Shown piece after piece: positions 34,800 through 44,595 of a stretch of 64,000 nucleotides of DNA. Origin of the DNA: Shewanella sairae (GTDB taxonomy: Bacteria > Pseudomonadota > Gammaproteobacteria > Enterobacterales > Shewanellaceae); contig NZ_JAKILT010000022.1 in assembly GCF_023283535.1 (NCBI RefSeq), forward strand, positions 1 to 64,000, in the 5' to 3' direction. The translations under genes and the position numbers were made by a program. A model generated the notes under the pieces. The model saw nothing but the letters and a program-made list of their open reading frames with translations. It was not told the origin of the DNA and searched no databases. Positions within the stretch are counted from its first letter, which is position 1, and the number at the start of each line of letters is the position of its first letter.

Positions 34800-35855
34800 A
34801 TGAGAGGGTTCATTCTAAGTTTATTACTTTTTTCACCGCTTTTATTGGCTGATGATTTGGTTCTAGCTAAACAAGCAAAGTTGAAGTCAGCAGTATTGGC
34901 TGAAGATAGAAATATGCTGATAAAGCTGCCAGAACACTATCATGATTCAGAGGGGACTTATCCAGTGTTGTATCTGTTGCATGCTCAGTGGGATATGCTG
35001 TCAGCGTTATCGGTGATTGATTTATTGGCTGAACAAGTGCCTAATTTTATCGTTGTCGGTATCGAAAGCCGGGGCAAATAGCTTAGTCCTAATGCTGGAC
35101 AGGTGACGCCTTTAGCGAAGTTTTTATCTGAGGAACTTAAACCCTATATCCAGAAACATTATCGAACGTCGTCTTATAGCATCTTATCTGGTCATTCAAA
35201 CTCTGGACGTTTTGTATTGGATAACTGGCTCAATAAGCATGCAGACTTCTCACAATATTTTGCATTTAGCCCCTCACTCGATGATGGTTATATTGTGGAG
35301 CAGCTTGAGAAAACGGCATTAGCAGATTTACAACAAGCTCGACCTCTATTAGTGACAATGGCTAGCGAAGGTGAGCATATGCAAGCACCATTTGCTGCTT
35401 TGCAGAAAAGACTATCAGAAATTTCAGATAAGTCTTATGTGTTTAAAATATTTCCTAACGAATCTCACCGCACCACAAAGCATGCTTCAATGCAGTTTGC
35501 GTTACAAACGACATTCACTGGTTGGCAACCTTCGTATGAGATTAAAGTCTCGGGGATTGACGCGCTTTCAAAGCACTATAAAGACTTGTCCGACAAATTT
35601 GGATTTCAAGTCGATGTACCTAATTCGACGTTACAAAAACTTGTGGCGCATTATGCTGTTAGTGAAGCGCCAAAATCTAAGCAGGCATTAAAGAAACATA
35701 TTGCCTTTGCTATCGCACAAAGCCCTGCGGGCATCAATTCATTATTTGAAATTGCTGACTATTTGCAGGCAAATAATTATGTGCCTGCTGGGCAGTTAGT
35801 CTTGGATGAGATCTGTAATCAAGATAATGAGAATTTGAGGTGTGATAACTCGTAG
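34800..35855 (+). pseudogene. secreted alpha/beta-hydrolase esterase interrupted by an in-frame amber codon
   Basis: One continuous frame of 352 codons including both stops, broken by TAG at 35079-35081 (codon 94). Part 1 has a signal peptide (LLLFSPLLLA) and the family start LIKLPEHYHDSEGTYPVLYLL...FIVVGIESRGK. Part 2 continues TPLAKFLSEELKPYIQKHYRTSSYSILSGHSNSGRF with the nucleophile serine in GHSNS and a late His in NESHRTTKH, as in the Esterase (PF00756) family. Only one base separates it from an intact gene. The strong RBS (AAGGAG) is intact, so the damage looks recent. A restart at GTG 35103 could make a signal-less C-terminal part. Confidence 0.85.
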
Positions 35856-35864
35856 TGTTAAAAG

Positions 35865-35890
35865 AAAAGGCAGCGTAATAGCTGCCTTTT
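35865..35890. terminator. bidirectional terminator between esterase and glutaredoxin genes
   Basis: Arms AAAAGGCAGC / GCTGCCTTTT around GTAATA, placed between convergent genes. Confidence 0.85.
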
Positions 35891-35914
35891 AGAATGCTAG
35901 ATAGTGACTTGCAT

Positions 35915-36271
35915 TTAAGCAAACTTCTTATCCAGAAAACCGATGATCTCAGATGATTCATACATCCAAGTAGATTGACCGTTTTCTTCAATTTTCATAC
36001 ATGGCACTTGTAGCTTACCGCCGCCATTTAGCAAGGTGCTCTTATGCGGCTCTTGTTTGGCATCCAAGGTCACAATGTTCAAACCTTGGCGACGTAATGA
36101 GCGACGCACTTTTACGCAAAATGGACATGCTTTGTATTCGTAAATAGTCATGTTGCTGGTGGCGCTGTCGATTTTTTTTTGTTCTTCTGCCGGACGCTTT
36201 AGTTTTTTAGGCGCAAAAACAAAGTTTAAAAACAAAATGATACGGCCTAATACCCAACGAATGATAAACAT
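35915..36271 (-). CDS. membrane-anchored glutaredoxin family protein
   Basis: 118 residues: an N-terminal hydrophobic helix (about 3-20) followed by basic residues, then a glutaredoxin fold from residue 41 with the dithiol site C49-P-F-C52, the cis-proline segment LQVPCMKI and the GSH-binding MYESSEIIGFLD. It probably reduces disulfides or glutathione adducts at the inner membrane; the basic residues after the helix suggest the domain is cytoplasmic (positive-inside rule, inference). Monocistronic, convergent with the esterase. Confidence 0.88.
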   Translation of the reverse strand: MFIIRWVLGRIILFLNFVFAPKKLKRPAEEQKKIDSATSNMTIYEYKACPFCVKVRRSLRRQGLNIVTLDAKQEPHKSTLLNGGGKLQVPCMKIEENGQSTWMYESSEIIGFLDKKFA

Positions 36272-36360
36272 TAACTACCTCTGATGTATTGATTCTCGCG
36301 CCGATTTTAACCCAAGCGTTACAGGGTTGAAAGTATTGATTAAAGATCTTTACAGCTGTT

Positions 36361-37020
36361 TTACGCTTGACTCCAATGGGGTTGCCCATGTTTAAGGAGC
36401 TGATTATTTATAATGGATAACGCCGCGTTATCAGCACATAAGCAAAGTGGCTGACGAAAAGTTAAAAGCTGTTGTTTGAAGTCAACTTGCGCAAAAAAAT
36501 CGTTAGATATATGAGGAGCAAACAGGAAATCGACAAGGTTTAGCGCCGTTAAATCTGTTAGGTCGCAATGGTTGTTATCACCACAAAGTACTGCGCTGCT
36601 GATATTGGGTGTCATAATCATTGCGCCAGCACTGACGCCAATGAGGCCGCCACCATTAACCACAAATTGGCGAAGTACCGGTAATAGGGCTCTTTGTTTG
36701 AGTGCAGCTAAAAAGCGAAACGTGTCGCCGCCAGACAGATGAATAGCGTCACATGCGAGCAAAGCCTCTAGGCTGCTTTGTGAAAATTCTGACTCCAATT
36801 CAAGGTAGACAGATAGTTCTGCGTTAAGTCGCTTATACAGCTGTTGCGTTTGTTGGTAATACTCTCGCGCAGGATCTGGTTGTGAGGCGATATAGCCGAT
36901 TTTAATGGCGGCGCCCTTGTTTGCTGTTTTGCTGGTTATTATTGCGTTGAGTACTGATTCGATAGCCTTGTGGGCGTTTTCGCTATTGGGGTCACTTAAG
37001 AAAGCGAGCTTCATATTCAA
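36361..37020 (-). CDS. peptidase S51 family protein (peptidase E-like)
   Basis: 219 residues with a class I glutamine amidotransferase-like fold. The nucleophile S130 lies in the elbow LIGVSAGAMIM, preceded by AIHLSGGDTFRFL, both signatures of S51 (PepE/cyanophycinase-like) enzymes. PepE cleaves Asp-X dipeptides, but this sequence is divergent toward the C-terminus (CADNAALSI), so the substrate is open. The ATG at 37020 or, two codons on, at 37014 may be used. Confidence 0.78.
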   Translation of the reverse strand: MNMKLAFLSDPNSENAHKAIESVLNAIITSKTANKGAAIKIGYIASQPDPAREYYQQTQQLYKRLNAELSVYLELESEFSQSSLEALLACDAIHLSGGDTFRFLAALKQRALLPVLRQFVVNGGGLIGVSAGAMIMTPNISSAVLCGDNNHCDLTDLTALNLVDFLFAPHISNDFFAQVDFKQQLLTFRQPLCLCADNAALSIINNQLLKHGQPHWSQA

Positions 37021-37152
37021 TCCTTTGAGCTTATAAACGTCGATATATAGTCAGCTTATCTTGAACAACCACAATTGTTAAGGTGCATTAATCGAAAATC
37101 CTCAATGTGTACACACATCCTAGGATATAGCGTTAATACAAGGCATATCGAT

Positions 37153-37180
37153 AAAAAAGCACGCGATTAAGCGTGCTTTC
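37153..37180 (-). terminator. terminator after the DUF748 gene
   Basis: On the minus strand, AAAGCACGC-TTAATC-GCGTGCTTT followed by TTTTTAT. Confidence 0.85.
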
Positions 37181-37196
37181 ACAGTGAGTTGTTTCG

Positions 37197-40100
37197 CTAA
37201 TTAGCGCCGAGCGTTAACAGTGCTTGGCTTGCTCCAGTATTGAGTTCTACTCGACTATCAAGCAGGAATACCCGTTCTGGAGCAATGCCTTTTTGCTCGA
37301 TTAAATAGGTTTTTACTGCGTTAGCACGGCTTTGAGCAAGTTTACCTAAGGCCTGCTCACTGACGCGTTGTGCACTTAAGGCAAAGTTATATAGCGCAAT
37401 GTGCCAACGCTCGGTAAGTTGCTCATCAGTGAGTTGTTGTTCGCCTTGATGTTCAGCCTCAATCTTATCTTTAACGAGCTCTGCTGGGCTGCCAATCTCA
37501 GTTTCATACAGCGATATTAACGCAGCAGGCAATGGACCTTGGGTTGGATAACGACTGGCTGACAGATCTTGCGGTAATTGGTCTATGTTGATTTTTGCAA
37601 TTTGTGCGAGTTTCGTTTGTAGCCGCAGCTCGCTCATTGCTTGGCTATCATTGGGCATATTTACGCCACCTTCAACGCTTAACGTCAGCATTGGTCTATC
37701 GCTTAAGCCTTTAGCAAGTTTGTCTAAAGTGGCTTGTTGTTGATCATCTAAGCTGGCTTGACCTGCATCAAAACTAATTTTATCTAACTCGTCAGCATCG
37801 TCTCCAAGTAAACCTGCTAATAGGCTAAATGGTGCGGTTACGGCTTTGGTGATCACATTCGTAAAAGCGGTCATCACAATACTGCCAATACTAAAACTCG
37901 GATCATCAACATCCCCCGATACTTGCAGACCTAAATCAATCACGCCGTGTCTGTCCTGTAATAGCGCAATGGCGAGTGTTACTGGCAATGTGGTAGCAAG
38001 GCTACTGTCACTTGGTTTACCTAGCTTTAATTGGTCGACGACTAGATGGTTATCCCCTACGAGTTGGTTTTTATCCAGTTTATAATTGAGATCTAACGAC
38101 AGTAAGCCCTTGTCTATGTAGTAACCCGCATAAGTGCCTGAGTATGGATTAACTGATGTTAGCTCAACATGCTTAAAACTTAGGGCGAGATCGAGATAAG
38201 GCTGCGCAAGTAGTGGGTTGATGTCACCTTTTAAGCTAACTGGCGCATAGCGGTCAATTTTACCTTTAATATCAACCGATGCCGTTTGTTCACTGCTAGA
38301 AGATAGCTTGCTGATCTCACCCTCTAAATGCTCGATACTAGCGGCAAAGTTTGGCGTTAACGAGTTATCAGCAAAGAAAGTCGAACCATCTTTAACACTT
38401 ATTTTATTGATTGTTAGCGCTAAAGGTGAGGCTGATTCATGTTGTTTGCTCGATAGCTTAGCTGCTACAGCAGGTGTTTCTTTAGCTTGATTCGTCGTTG
38501 TTTGTTCACCAGTAGTTTGCTCTGTGACAATTAAGTCACCGATATTAGTGGTTTTATCTTTAGCAATAATGATTCGGCCAAAAGGCTTATTTAGTGCAAT
38601 ATGGTCAATACTGAGACTATTAGCTGCACGGTCAAAAGTAAGCTGGTTGATTGTTAATGCTTGCCACTTTAGCAGCTCTTTTTTCTGTACAGTGTCTTTT
38701 ATCAGTAAGTCATTAATATCGACAGTGCCGGAATAAATGGCTTGCTTTGACTTGGCATCAAAACTGACAGAGCCCTGGGTGCTAAAGTCACCTTTTTTAA
38801 GGTTTATATTCACATAGGGGCTCAAATAAGCTTGCAGTTGTGGCAGTGAAAAATCGATTACAGCCAACTTAGCGTTGAGTTTTTGCTTGATGGCATCGAC
38901 GCTGCCACTCGACTTGACTGTTCCTTGTTGGTTAATGTTAAGCGCAAGCTGGTAATCAATAGGCGTTGCAAGATCGGCATTGATAACGCCTGTACTAAAA
39001 TTTATGTCATCGATTTGCCATTGGGTATTTTTAGTCAGTAATTGCTCACTGATATTGACTTGATAGTCTTTAAGCTCAATAGCACTTAACACGGCATGCC
39101 AAGGGCGAGACTCTGCTGCTGGTTGCTGTTTGGTATCAGCAACTTCTATTGTGGCTTTAGATTGTTGATTAGCACTGTTTGTCGATGCTTGCGATGTAAT
39201 AGGCGTAAATAGCTGAGCTAAATCAATTCCGCTTTTATTTAGCTTAGCATTGACAACTAGCCCCTTGGTGTCGAGTAACTCTGCACTTACAGATTGCTGA
39301 TTAAAATCAAATGCAATGCCTTTTAAAGCTATCATTGGAAGGTTAACAATGGATTGCTTTCGATACTCAAAATTAATATCCGCTAACTGCAGTAAACCTT
39401 GGTTGGTGAGAAACTGTAATTTGTCATCTTGCAGCTGTAATTGATAGTGAGTCGATAAACTCAAATGACCAGATGTGAGCGTTGGTGCGAATTGCTCTGA
39501 GATAAAAGACCAAAATTGTGGTAGCTGTATGTTACTCAGTTGCAGATCGCCAACGATGTTTAGAGGCGAGAGTTGTACTAAACCTTGAGTGGCTATTTCG
39601 CCGCCTTTACGCCCAGTAATCTGAAGTGCATAGTGATTGGTCTGCTGAGCATTGCCAAGGTTATTAAGCGAGGTTGAAATGGCGTGTTTTGAATCGAAAT
39701 AAGCAACGTCAAGGTTGAGCTGCGGGTAGTGCAGCTGGCTATTGGTCACTTCATCGATAAAGTTAAGATCGGCATTAACAATACTTAAGTTACTGACAAT
39801 AAAGTGCGGAATGGCCGCAGAATTTTGCTCGGGATTCGCTTCTCGATTATCAGCCTGTTCTTTAGCCCGATTGGCTAATGTCTCTATGATATCGGAAAAA
39901 TTAAAGCGTAATGTTTGTTTGGCGGCGATACGCTCGATATTAGCACTTGGCGCCGTCAACGTAACATCAGCGATACTAAAGGCAGTGTTATATAGAGAAT
40001 GCCAAAACTGGTATTCGAAGCTTAGCTGATTAAAACCGACGAAGTCTTGATTATCAGTTTCATAAATTTTGAATCTATCAATGACCACTTCAAGGGTAAA

Positions 40101-40316
40101 TGGATTTATCTTGACGTCTTCAAGGGTTACTGGGCGCAGTATTAGCGCTGATAGTTGTTTTGGAACTTGCTGAACCGCTATGTAGGGCACCAGCAAACCA
40201 AGAAGTGCAGTGAAGCTCAAGTAAATAGCACTCAAGATAATGATCATGCGCTGATATTTGGGACGCTGACGATAGCCATTAACGATTGGTTTAAGAAACT
40301 TATTGATAAAAGACAT
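37197..40316 (-). CDS. AsmA-like DUF748 domain-containing protein
   Basis: 1039 residues. An N-terminal TM helix (about 25-48) anchors a very long periplasmic region of repetitive beta-strand type, typical of the DUF748/AsmA superfamily that may form lipid-conducting grooves between membranes. Low-complexity Q/T/A linkers (around 390-410 and 610-630) separate modules. The last 150 residues (SVEGGVNM ... RANAVKTYLIEQKGIAPERVF) resemble an OmpA-like peptidoglycan-binding segment. It ends with TAG. Monocistronic; role in envelope homeostasis is inference. Confidence 0.85.
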   Translation of the reverse strand: MSFINKFLKPIVNGYRQRPKYQRMIIILSAIYLSFTALLGLLVPYIAVQQVPKQLSALILRPVTLEDVKINPFTLEVVIDRFKIYETDNQDFVGFNQLSFEYQFWHSLYNTAFSIADVTLTAPSANIERIAAKQTLRFNFSDIIETLANRAKEQADNREANPEQNSAAIPHFIVSNLSIVNADLNFIDEVTNSQLHYPQLNLDVAYFDSKHAISTSLNNLGNAQQTNHYALQITGRKGGEIATQGLVQLSPLNIVGDLQLSNIQLPQFWSFISEQFAPTLTSGHLSLSTHYQLQLQDDKLQFLTNQGLLQLADINFEYRKQSIVNLPMIALKGIAFDFNQQSVSAELLDTKGLVVNAKLNKSGIDLAQLFTPITSQASTNSANQQSKATIEVADTKQQPAAESRPWHAVLSAIELKDYQVNISEQLLTKNTQWQIDDINFSTGVINADLATPIDYQLALNINQQGTVKSSGSVDAIKQKLNAKLAVIDFSLPQLQAYLSPYVNINLKKGDFSTQGSVSFDAKSKQAIYSGTVDINDLLIKDTVQKKELLKWQALTINQLTFDRAANSLSIDHIALNKPFGRIIIAKDKTTNIGDLIVTEQTTGEQTTTNQAKETPAVAAKLSSKQHESASPLALTINKISVKDGSTFFADNSLTPNFAASIEHLEGEISKLSSSSEQTASVDIKGKIDRYAPVSLKGDINPLLAQPYLDLALSFKHVELTSVNPYSGTYAGYYIDKGLLSLDLNYKLDKNQLVGDNHLVVDQLKLGKPSDSSLATTLPVTLAIALLQDRHGVIDLGLQVSGDVDDPSFSIGSIVMTAFTNVITKAVTAPFSLLAGLLGDDADELDKISFDAGQASLDDQQQATLDKLAKGLSDRPMLTLSVEGGVNMPNDSQAMSELRLQTKLAQIAKINIDQLPQDLSASRYPTQGPLPAALISLYETEIGSPAELVKDKIEAEHQGEQQLTDEQLTERWHIALYNFALSAQRVSEQALGKLAQSRANAVKTYLIEQKGIAPERVFLLDSRVELNTGASQALLTLGAN

Positions 40317-40680
40317 ACTAACCTTTGTCGATTGGTTTCTGGCAGAGTGCGTGTCATGCTAACAAGAGACTTAAAAACGCTGTTTGTTAAAGCTTGATAC
40401 TTGCCTTACTAATTTTAGCTTCATTATCAAGTAAACGACGCTAGGATCATAATAATTTCCATTAAATATCTTTAAATCATTAACTAATGAAAACAGTTGT
40501 TACAGTTGGGGTTGTATTGTGAGCAATTTAATCAAGCAGGTTGCATAGTTAATTAAAAAAATACATGGGCTGGCGTTAATTGATGTTAGCGGAATGAAAT
40601 AAGCGTGATGGCGGCTATTGCCTCGGGTCTTTCTTGGTTGATACCATAGCGCGGTTTCAATCTTGCTTTGGGGAATTAGC
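40317..40680. other. intergenic region between divergent DUF748 and DUF445 genes
   Basis: 364 bp holding the promoters of two divergent genes. No other gene or clear regulatory motif seen. Confidence 0.4.
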
Positions 40681-41388
40681 TTGAATAAAAGTGTTATGAC
40701 TAATCTGCTAGCGGCCATCTTGGTAGCTGTGGGTTACTTTTTTGCTCTGCCAATCGTATTAACTGTTGGTTTGTTTGCGCTTTCTGGTGCAGTGACTAAC
40801 TGGCTTGCTATTCATATGCTGTTTGAAAAGGTTCCAGGTTTATATGGCTCTGGTGTCATTCCTTCACGCTTTGAAGAGTTTAAATCGGCAATAGCCAATT
40901 TGATGATGAAGCAATTTTTTACAGAAGAGAATATCGACCGATTTCTTTCAGGTGAGGGCGGAGTAGAGAAGCAACTTAATCTACAGCCTGTGATTGAGAA
41001 AATTGATTTGTCGCCAGCTTTCGATGCGTTAGTGAAAACAGTTGAGCAGTCTTCACTTGGTGGAATGTTAGCCATGTTTGGTGGCAGTGACGCGATTACA
41101 CCCTTGCGTGAGCCTTTTATTGAAAAAATGAAGAGCTCATTAAGTGAAATTGCTCAAAGTGATGATTTTTATGCGTTAGTTAAAGCTGAGCTTGAGCAAC
41201 CAGATATGATTGCCGATATGCGCGCTAAAGTGGAAGAAATTGTCACCCAGCGACTTAATGAACTAACACCGCAACTCGTTAAAGAGATCGTACAAGAGAT
41301 GATCCGCGAACATTTAGGTTGGCTTGTGGTTTGGGGCGGGGTATTTGGTGGCTTAATCGGTTTAGCTGCTGCGCTTATTCAAGCTTGA
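40681..41388 (+). CDS. DUF445 family membrane protein
   Basis: 235 residues from the TTG at 40681, which has GGGAA about 6 bases upstream; ATG at 40696 is an alternative. Two N-terminal hydrophobic segments contain the family hallmark GAVTNWLAIHMLF, the middle is amphipathic helices (EEFKSAIANLMMKQFF), and a C-terminal TM helix (VVWGGVFGGLIGLAAALIQ) closes it. DUF445 (YheB/YjiN-like) proteins are inner-membrane proteins of unknown role. Single gene with its own terminator. Confidence 0.85.
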   Translation: MNKSVMTNLLAAILVAVGYFFALPIVLTVGLFALSGAVTNWLAIHMLFEKVPGLYGSGVIPSRFEEFKSAIANLMMKQFFTEENIDRFLSGEGGVEKQLNLQPVIEKIDLSPAFDALVKTVEQSSLGGMLAMFGGSDAITPLREPFIEKMKSSLSEIAQSDDFYALVKAELEQPDMIADMRAKVEEIVTQRLNELTPQLVKEIVQEMIREHLGWLVVWGGVFGGLIGLAAALIQA

Positions 41389-41414
41389 TAGATTAAAACT
41401 GATTTAGATTGAAA

Positions 41415-41438
41415 GGGAAGCTAAGGCTTCCCTTTTTT
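41415..41438 (+). terminator. terminator after the DUF445 gene
   Basis: GGGAAGC-TAAG-GCTTCCC followed by TTTTTT. Confidence 0.9.
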
Positions 41439-41550
41439 ATTGCATTAAAGCTGTTATCTAGCTGGATTGTTTGCAATTGCTGTACGATTAATCTGCGTTG
41501 GGTTATGTTCTAAAGATATATTTGCAAAATGGTGTTCACAGGAGTGACCG

Positions 41551-41913
41551 ATGCAGCAAGATAAACGACAACATCACAGCATTAACTACCTTGAGATCCC
41601 GGTTAAAGATATCGGTAAAACCAAAGCATTCTTTCAAAGTGTTTTTAATTGGGAGTTTGTTGATTATGGACCCGAATATAGCTGCTTTATCGACGTAGGT
41701 ATTACAGGGGGATTTTTTGTGAGCGATAAAAGCTTTTCAACGGAACAAGGTTGTCCACTGGTCGTTATCTATTCTGAACACTTAGAACACACTCAAAAGC
41801 TAGTGGTAGATGGGGGAGGACAGATAAACCAACAGATCTTTTCTTTTCCTGGTGGGCGAAGATTTCACTTTATTGATCCAAACGGTAATGAGTACGCTGT
41901 TTGGTCAGAATAA
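41551..41913 (+). CDS. VOC family protein (glyoxalase/bleomycin-resistance fold)
   Basis: 120 residues with two beta-alpha-beta-beta-beta modules. The first begins NYLEIPVKDIGKTKAFFQSVFNWEF, the second ends FHFIDPNGNEYAVWSE, typical of VOC proteins. Of the usual metal ligands the terminal E is present, but the N-terminal H is replaced (NYLEIP), so metal use is uncertain. AGGAG precedes the ATG by 8 bases. 100 bp upstream of the CHMI gene on the same strand; both may share a transcript. Confidence 0.85.
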   Translation: MQQDKRQHHSINYLEIPVKDIGKTKAFFQSVFNWEFVDYGPEYSCFIDVGITGGFFVSDKSFSTEQGCPLVVIYSEHLEHTQKLVVDGGGQINQQIFSFPGGRRFHFIDPNGNEYAVWSE

Positions 41914-42013
41914 AGGATTTAGACTGCAATTATCATTTTTTGCTCCGTAGCGAGAATAAGAGTCTCGCACGAGATTTTAGTCATTTCACTGTTACGTAAA
42001 ACAAGGGCAAGTT

Positions 42014-42358
42014 ATGCCACATTGCACCATTGAATATTCGGCACCATTAGCAGAGCAGCTCTCTATTGAAGCGTTAGTCACGGCAAGCCACAGAGGGTTA
42101 ATTGAGTCAGAATTGTTTGAGCCTAAAGCGATAAAAACTCGAGTACACGCTTGTGATTATTACCAAATTGGTGAAGACGCAAACAATCACTTTATTCATT
42201 TAAATATTGCGATAATGCCCGGGCGTACGGATGAGCAAAAAGCGTTATTGCTTGAGCGAGTCTATGATGCTATCGCACTCATTACCGCCACGGTTTCTAG
42301 TGTCACTATTGAAATTGTAGATATTAAACAGCAACACTATTTTAAAGCTCCCTTTTAG
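42014..42358 (+). CDS. 5-carboxymethyl-2-hydroxymuconate delta-isomerase (CHMI) family
   Basis: 114 residues with the catalytic N-terminal proline (P2 of MPHCTIEYSA), the arginines of the tautomerase active site (R46-like in IKTRVHACDYY and the MPGRTDEQK loop) and usual length. In homoprotocatechuate degradation HpcD/HpaF isomerises CHM. None of the other hpa genes is in this window, so the protein may act on another keto acid. It has a terminator directly downstream. Confidence 0.85.
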   Translation: MPHCTIEYSAPLAEQLSIEALVTASHRGLIESELFEPKAIKTRVHACDYYQIGEDANNHFIHLNIAIMPGRTDEQKALLLERVYDAIALITATVSSVTIEIVDIKQQHYFKAPF

Positions 42359-42383
42359 GGAGTTCGTTTCATAAGGGCTAGCA

Positions 42384-42413
42384 AAGCCACCTTCTTCAGA
42401 AGGTGGCTTTTTT
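42384..42413 (+). terminator. terminator after the CHMI gene
   Basis: AAGCCACCTTCT / AGAAGGTGGCTT with a two-base loop, then four T residues. It lies between convergent genes and may also act weakly for asnB. Confidence 0.85.
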
Positions 42414-42450
42414 ACTTAGTCGTACTTGTGCTTAAAGCACTTTCTAGGCG

Positions 42451-44115
42451 TTAGTATGCGCTGTCGTGTACTGACTGCACCGCACGGCCTGACGGGTCGA
42501 TGATCCCTTGCAAGCTCTCATCCCATGCTAATGCCTCCGGTGTTGAGCAAGCAACCGACTTACCACCAGGCACTGTTTCTGCTGCACTTGGCAATGGGAA
42601 TAGTTCTTCAAAGAAGGTACGGTAAAAGTAAGCTTCTTTGGTTTCAGGTGTGTTGTATGGGAACCTAAATTTAGCATTGGCTAATTTTAAATCGTCTACT
42701 TTTTCCGCTGCATGATCTTTTAGACCATCAATCCAAGAGTAACCCACGCCATCGCTGAACTGCTCTTTTTGACGCCATGCCACTTCTTTAGGCAATTTAT
42801 GCTCAAAGGCTTCACGTAAAATGTGTTTTTCAATCTTACCGTTCTTCGACATTTTCGCTTCTGGGTTAGTGCGCATGGCTACATCCATAAACTCTTTGTC
42901 TAAAAATGGTACGCGTGCTTCCAGTCCCCATGCTGCCATTGCTTTGTTGGCGCGTAGGCAGTCAAACAAATGCAGCTTATCTAACTTACGTACAAGTTCC
43001 TCATGGAATGCTTGTGCGTTTGGCGCTTTATGGAAGTATAAGTAACCGCCAAATAGCTCATCGGCGCCTTCGCCTGATAACACCATTTTAATGCCCATGG
43101 CTTTGATTTTTCTGGCCATTAGGTACATAGGTGTTGCAGCGCGGATAGTAGTAACATCATAGGTTTCTAGATGGTAGATCACGTCTTTAATTGCATCGAT
43201 ACCATCTTGGAAGGTAAAAGTGATTTCGTGATGGATAGTACCAATTGCATCAGCCACTTTTTGCGCCGCAATTAAATCTGGTGCGCCTTCAAGTCCCACT
43301 GCAAATGAATGCAGTTGTGGCCACCATGCGTTGCTTTCACCGTCGTCTTCAATGCGGCGTTTGGCAAATGTTTGGGTGATAGCAGAAATGACTGATGAGT
43401 CCAGTCCACCAGATAGCAGTACGCCGTAAGGCACATCTGACATCAATTGACGTTTTACTGCTGCTTCTAATGCATCACGCACATCTTCTGCGCTCGCAGG
43501 GTTGTCTTGTACTGCGGCAAATTCGCGCCAGTCACGTTGGTAGTAATGAGTTAACTCTGCTTTCTCGCTTGACAGATAGTGACCCGGTGTAAAGGTTTCA
43601 ACTGTTTTACACACAGGCATTAACGCTTTCATTTCTGAAGCAATATAGAAGTTGCCTTCTGCGTCACGACCAGTATATAGCGGGATAATACCCATATGGT
43701 CACGACCTACTAAATAGCTATCTTTGGACTTATCGTAAAGTACAAAAGCAAAGATGCCGTTTAGCTTATCTAAAAACTCGGTGCCGTATTCTTGGTATAG
43801 CGCCAATATGACTTCACAATCTGAGTTAGTTTGGTAGCTGTACTTTTCACCTAGCTCTGCTTTAAGTTCTTTATGGTTGTAGATTTCGCCGTTAACAGCT
43901 AATACGATTGAACCATCTTCGCTTAGCAGTGGCTGAGCACCGTGTTCAATATCAACGATAGCTAAACGTTCGTGGGCTAGAATAGCTTTGTCGCTGCTGT
44001 AAATTCCTGACCAATCTGGACCGCGATGACGCAGTAACTTGGACATTTCAAGAGCGACCTGACGCAGTGGTGTCGCGTCAGACTGAATATCTAAAATTGC
44101 AAAAATTGAACACAT
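42451..44115 (-). CDS. asnB: asparagine synthetase B (glutamine-hydrolysing)
   Basis: 554 residues, equal to E. coli AsnB. Cys2 of MCSIFAILD is the N-terminal nucleophile of the glutaminase domain (LRHRGPDWSG, NGEIYNHKEL). The synthetase domain has the PP-loop LLSGGLDSSVISA, SGEGADELFGGY and GLEARVPFLDKEFMD. It converts aspartate, glutamine and ATP to asparagine in the cytosol. A 480-bp AT-rich region precedes it; convergent with the CHMI gene. Confidence 0.97.
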   Translation of the reverse strand: MCSIFAILDIQSDATPLRQVALEMSKLLRHRGPDWSGIYSSDKAILAHERLAIVDIEHGAQPLLSEDGSIVLAVNGEIYNHKELKAELGEKYSYQTNSDCEVILALYQEYGTEFLDKLNGIFAFVLYDKSKDSYLVGRDHMGIIPLYTGRDAEGNFYIASEMKALMPVCKTVETFTPGHYLSSEKAELTHYYQRDWREFAAVQDNPASAEDVRDALEAAVKRQLMSDVPYGVLLSGGLDSSVISAITQTFAKRRIEDDGESNAWWPQLHSFAVGLEGAPDLIAAQKVADAIGTIHHEITFTFQDGIDAIKDVIYHLETYDVTTIRAATPMYLMARKIKAMGIKMVLSGEGADELFGGYLYFHKAPNAQAFHEELVRKLDKLHLFDCLRANKAMAAWGLEARVPFLDKEFMDVAMRTNPEAKMSKNGKIEKHILREAFEHKLPKEVAWRQKEQFSDGVGYSWIDGLKDHAAEKVDDLKLANAKFRFPYNTPETKEAYFYRTFFEELFPLPSAAETVPGGKSVACSTPEALAWDESLQGIIDPSGRAVQSVHDSAY

Positions 44116-44466
44116 GGGTCACTCCAAAAAAATTCGTCTTAAACTTAATTGAGTATTAATCTGCCATTGAAAATTTAAGATTTCAAATCTAATTTTGAAT
44201 AATCGATGTTAAAAGTGGCTTTTTTGCTAATTTAAAGTTTGTTTTTGGGTGTGTGAAATGAATATTCATCATTTTTTGGCTTTAATTGTTGGGTTATCCT
44301 TATTTAATAGGGCGTAATTGATAAGTCTGATTAGACATACCTTAATGACGTTTAATTAAAATCGACTTGATTATATTTATCAGTTTCAAGCAACTAAGTT
44401 GAGCAAAATTTACTCAATATTATGATACTAAGGAAGCGTTAGCTTTTTCGTTTGGGGGATAACGGC
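44116..44466. other. intergenic region upstream of asnB
   Basis: About 350 AT-rich bp, no gene seen on either strand. It should contain the asnB promoter; no hexamer pair stood out. Confidence 0.4.
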
Positions 44467-44501
44467 TAAAAAAAAGCCGACAAGTGGGTGGCAAGTCGGC
44501 T
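44467..44501 (-). terminator. terminator after the M28 peptidase gene
   Basis: On the minus strand AGCCGAC ... GTCGGCT around a 13-base loop, then TTTTTTTT; about 95 bp after the stop. Confidence 0.8.
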
Positions 44502-44595
44502 GGTTGAAAACGTTCAAATTGGTAAAGTTTTACACTGAACGATGCTATAAAAGCGGGTAACTATTTTAATGTAGTCTATTTTGTAAAATTTGATG

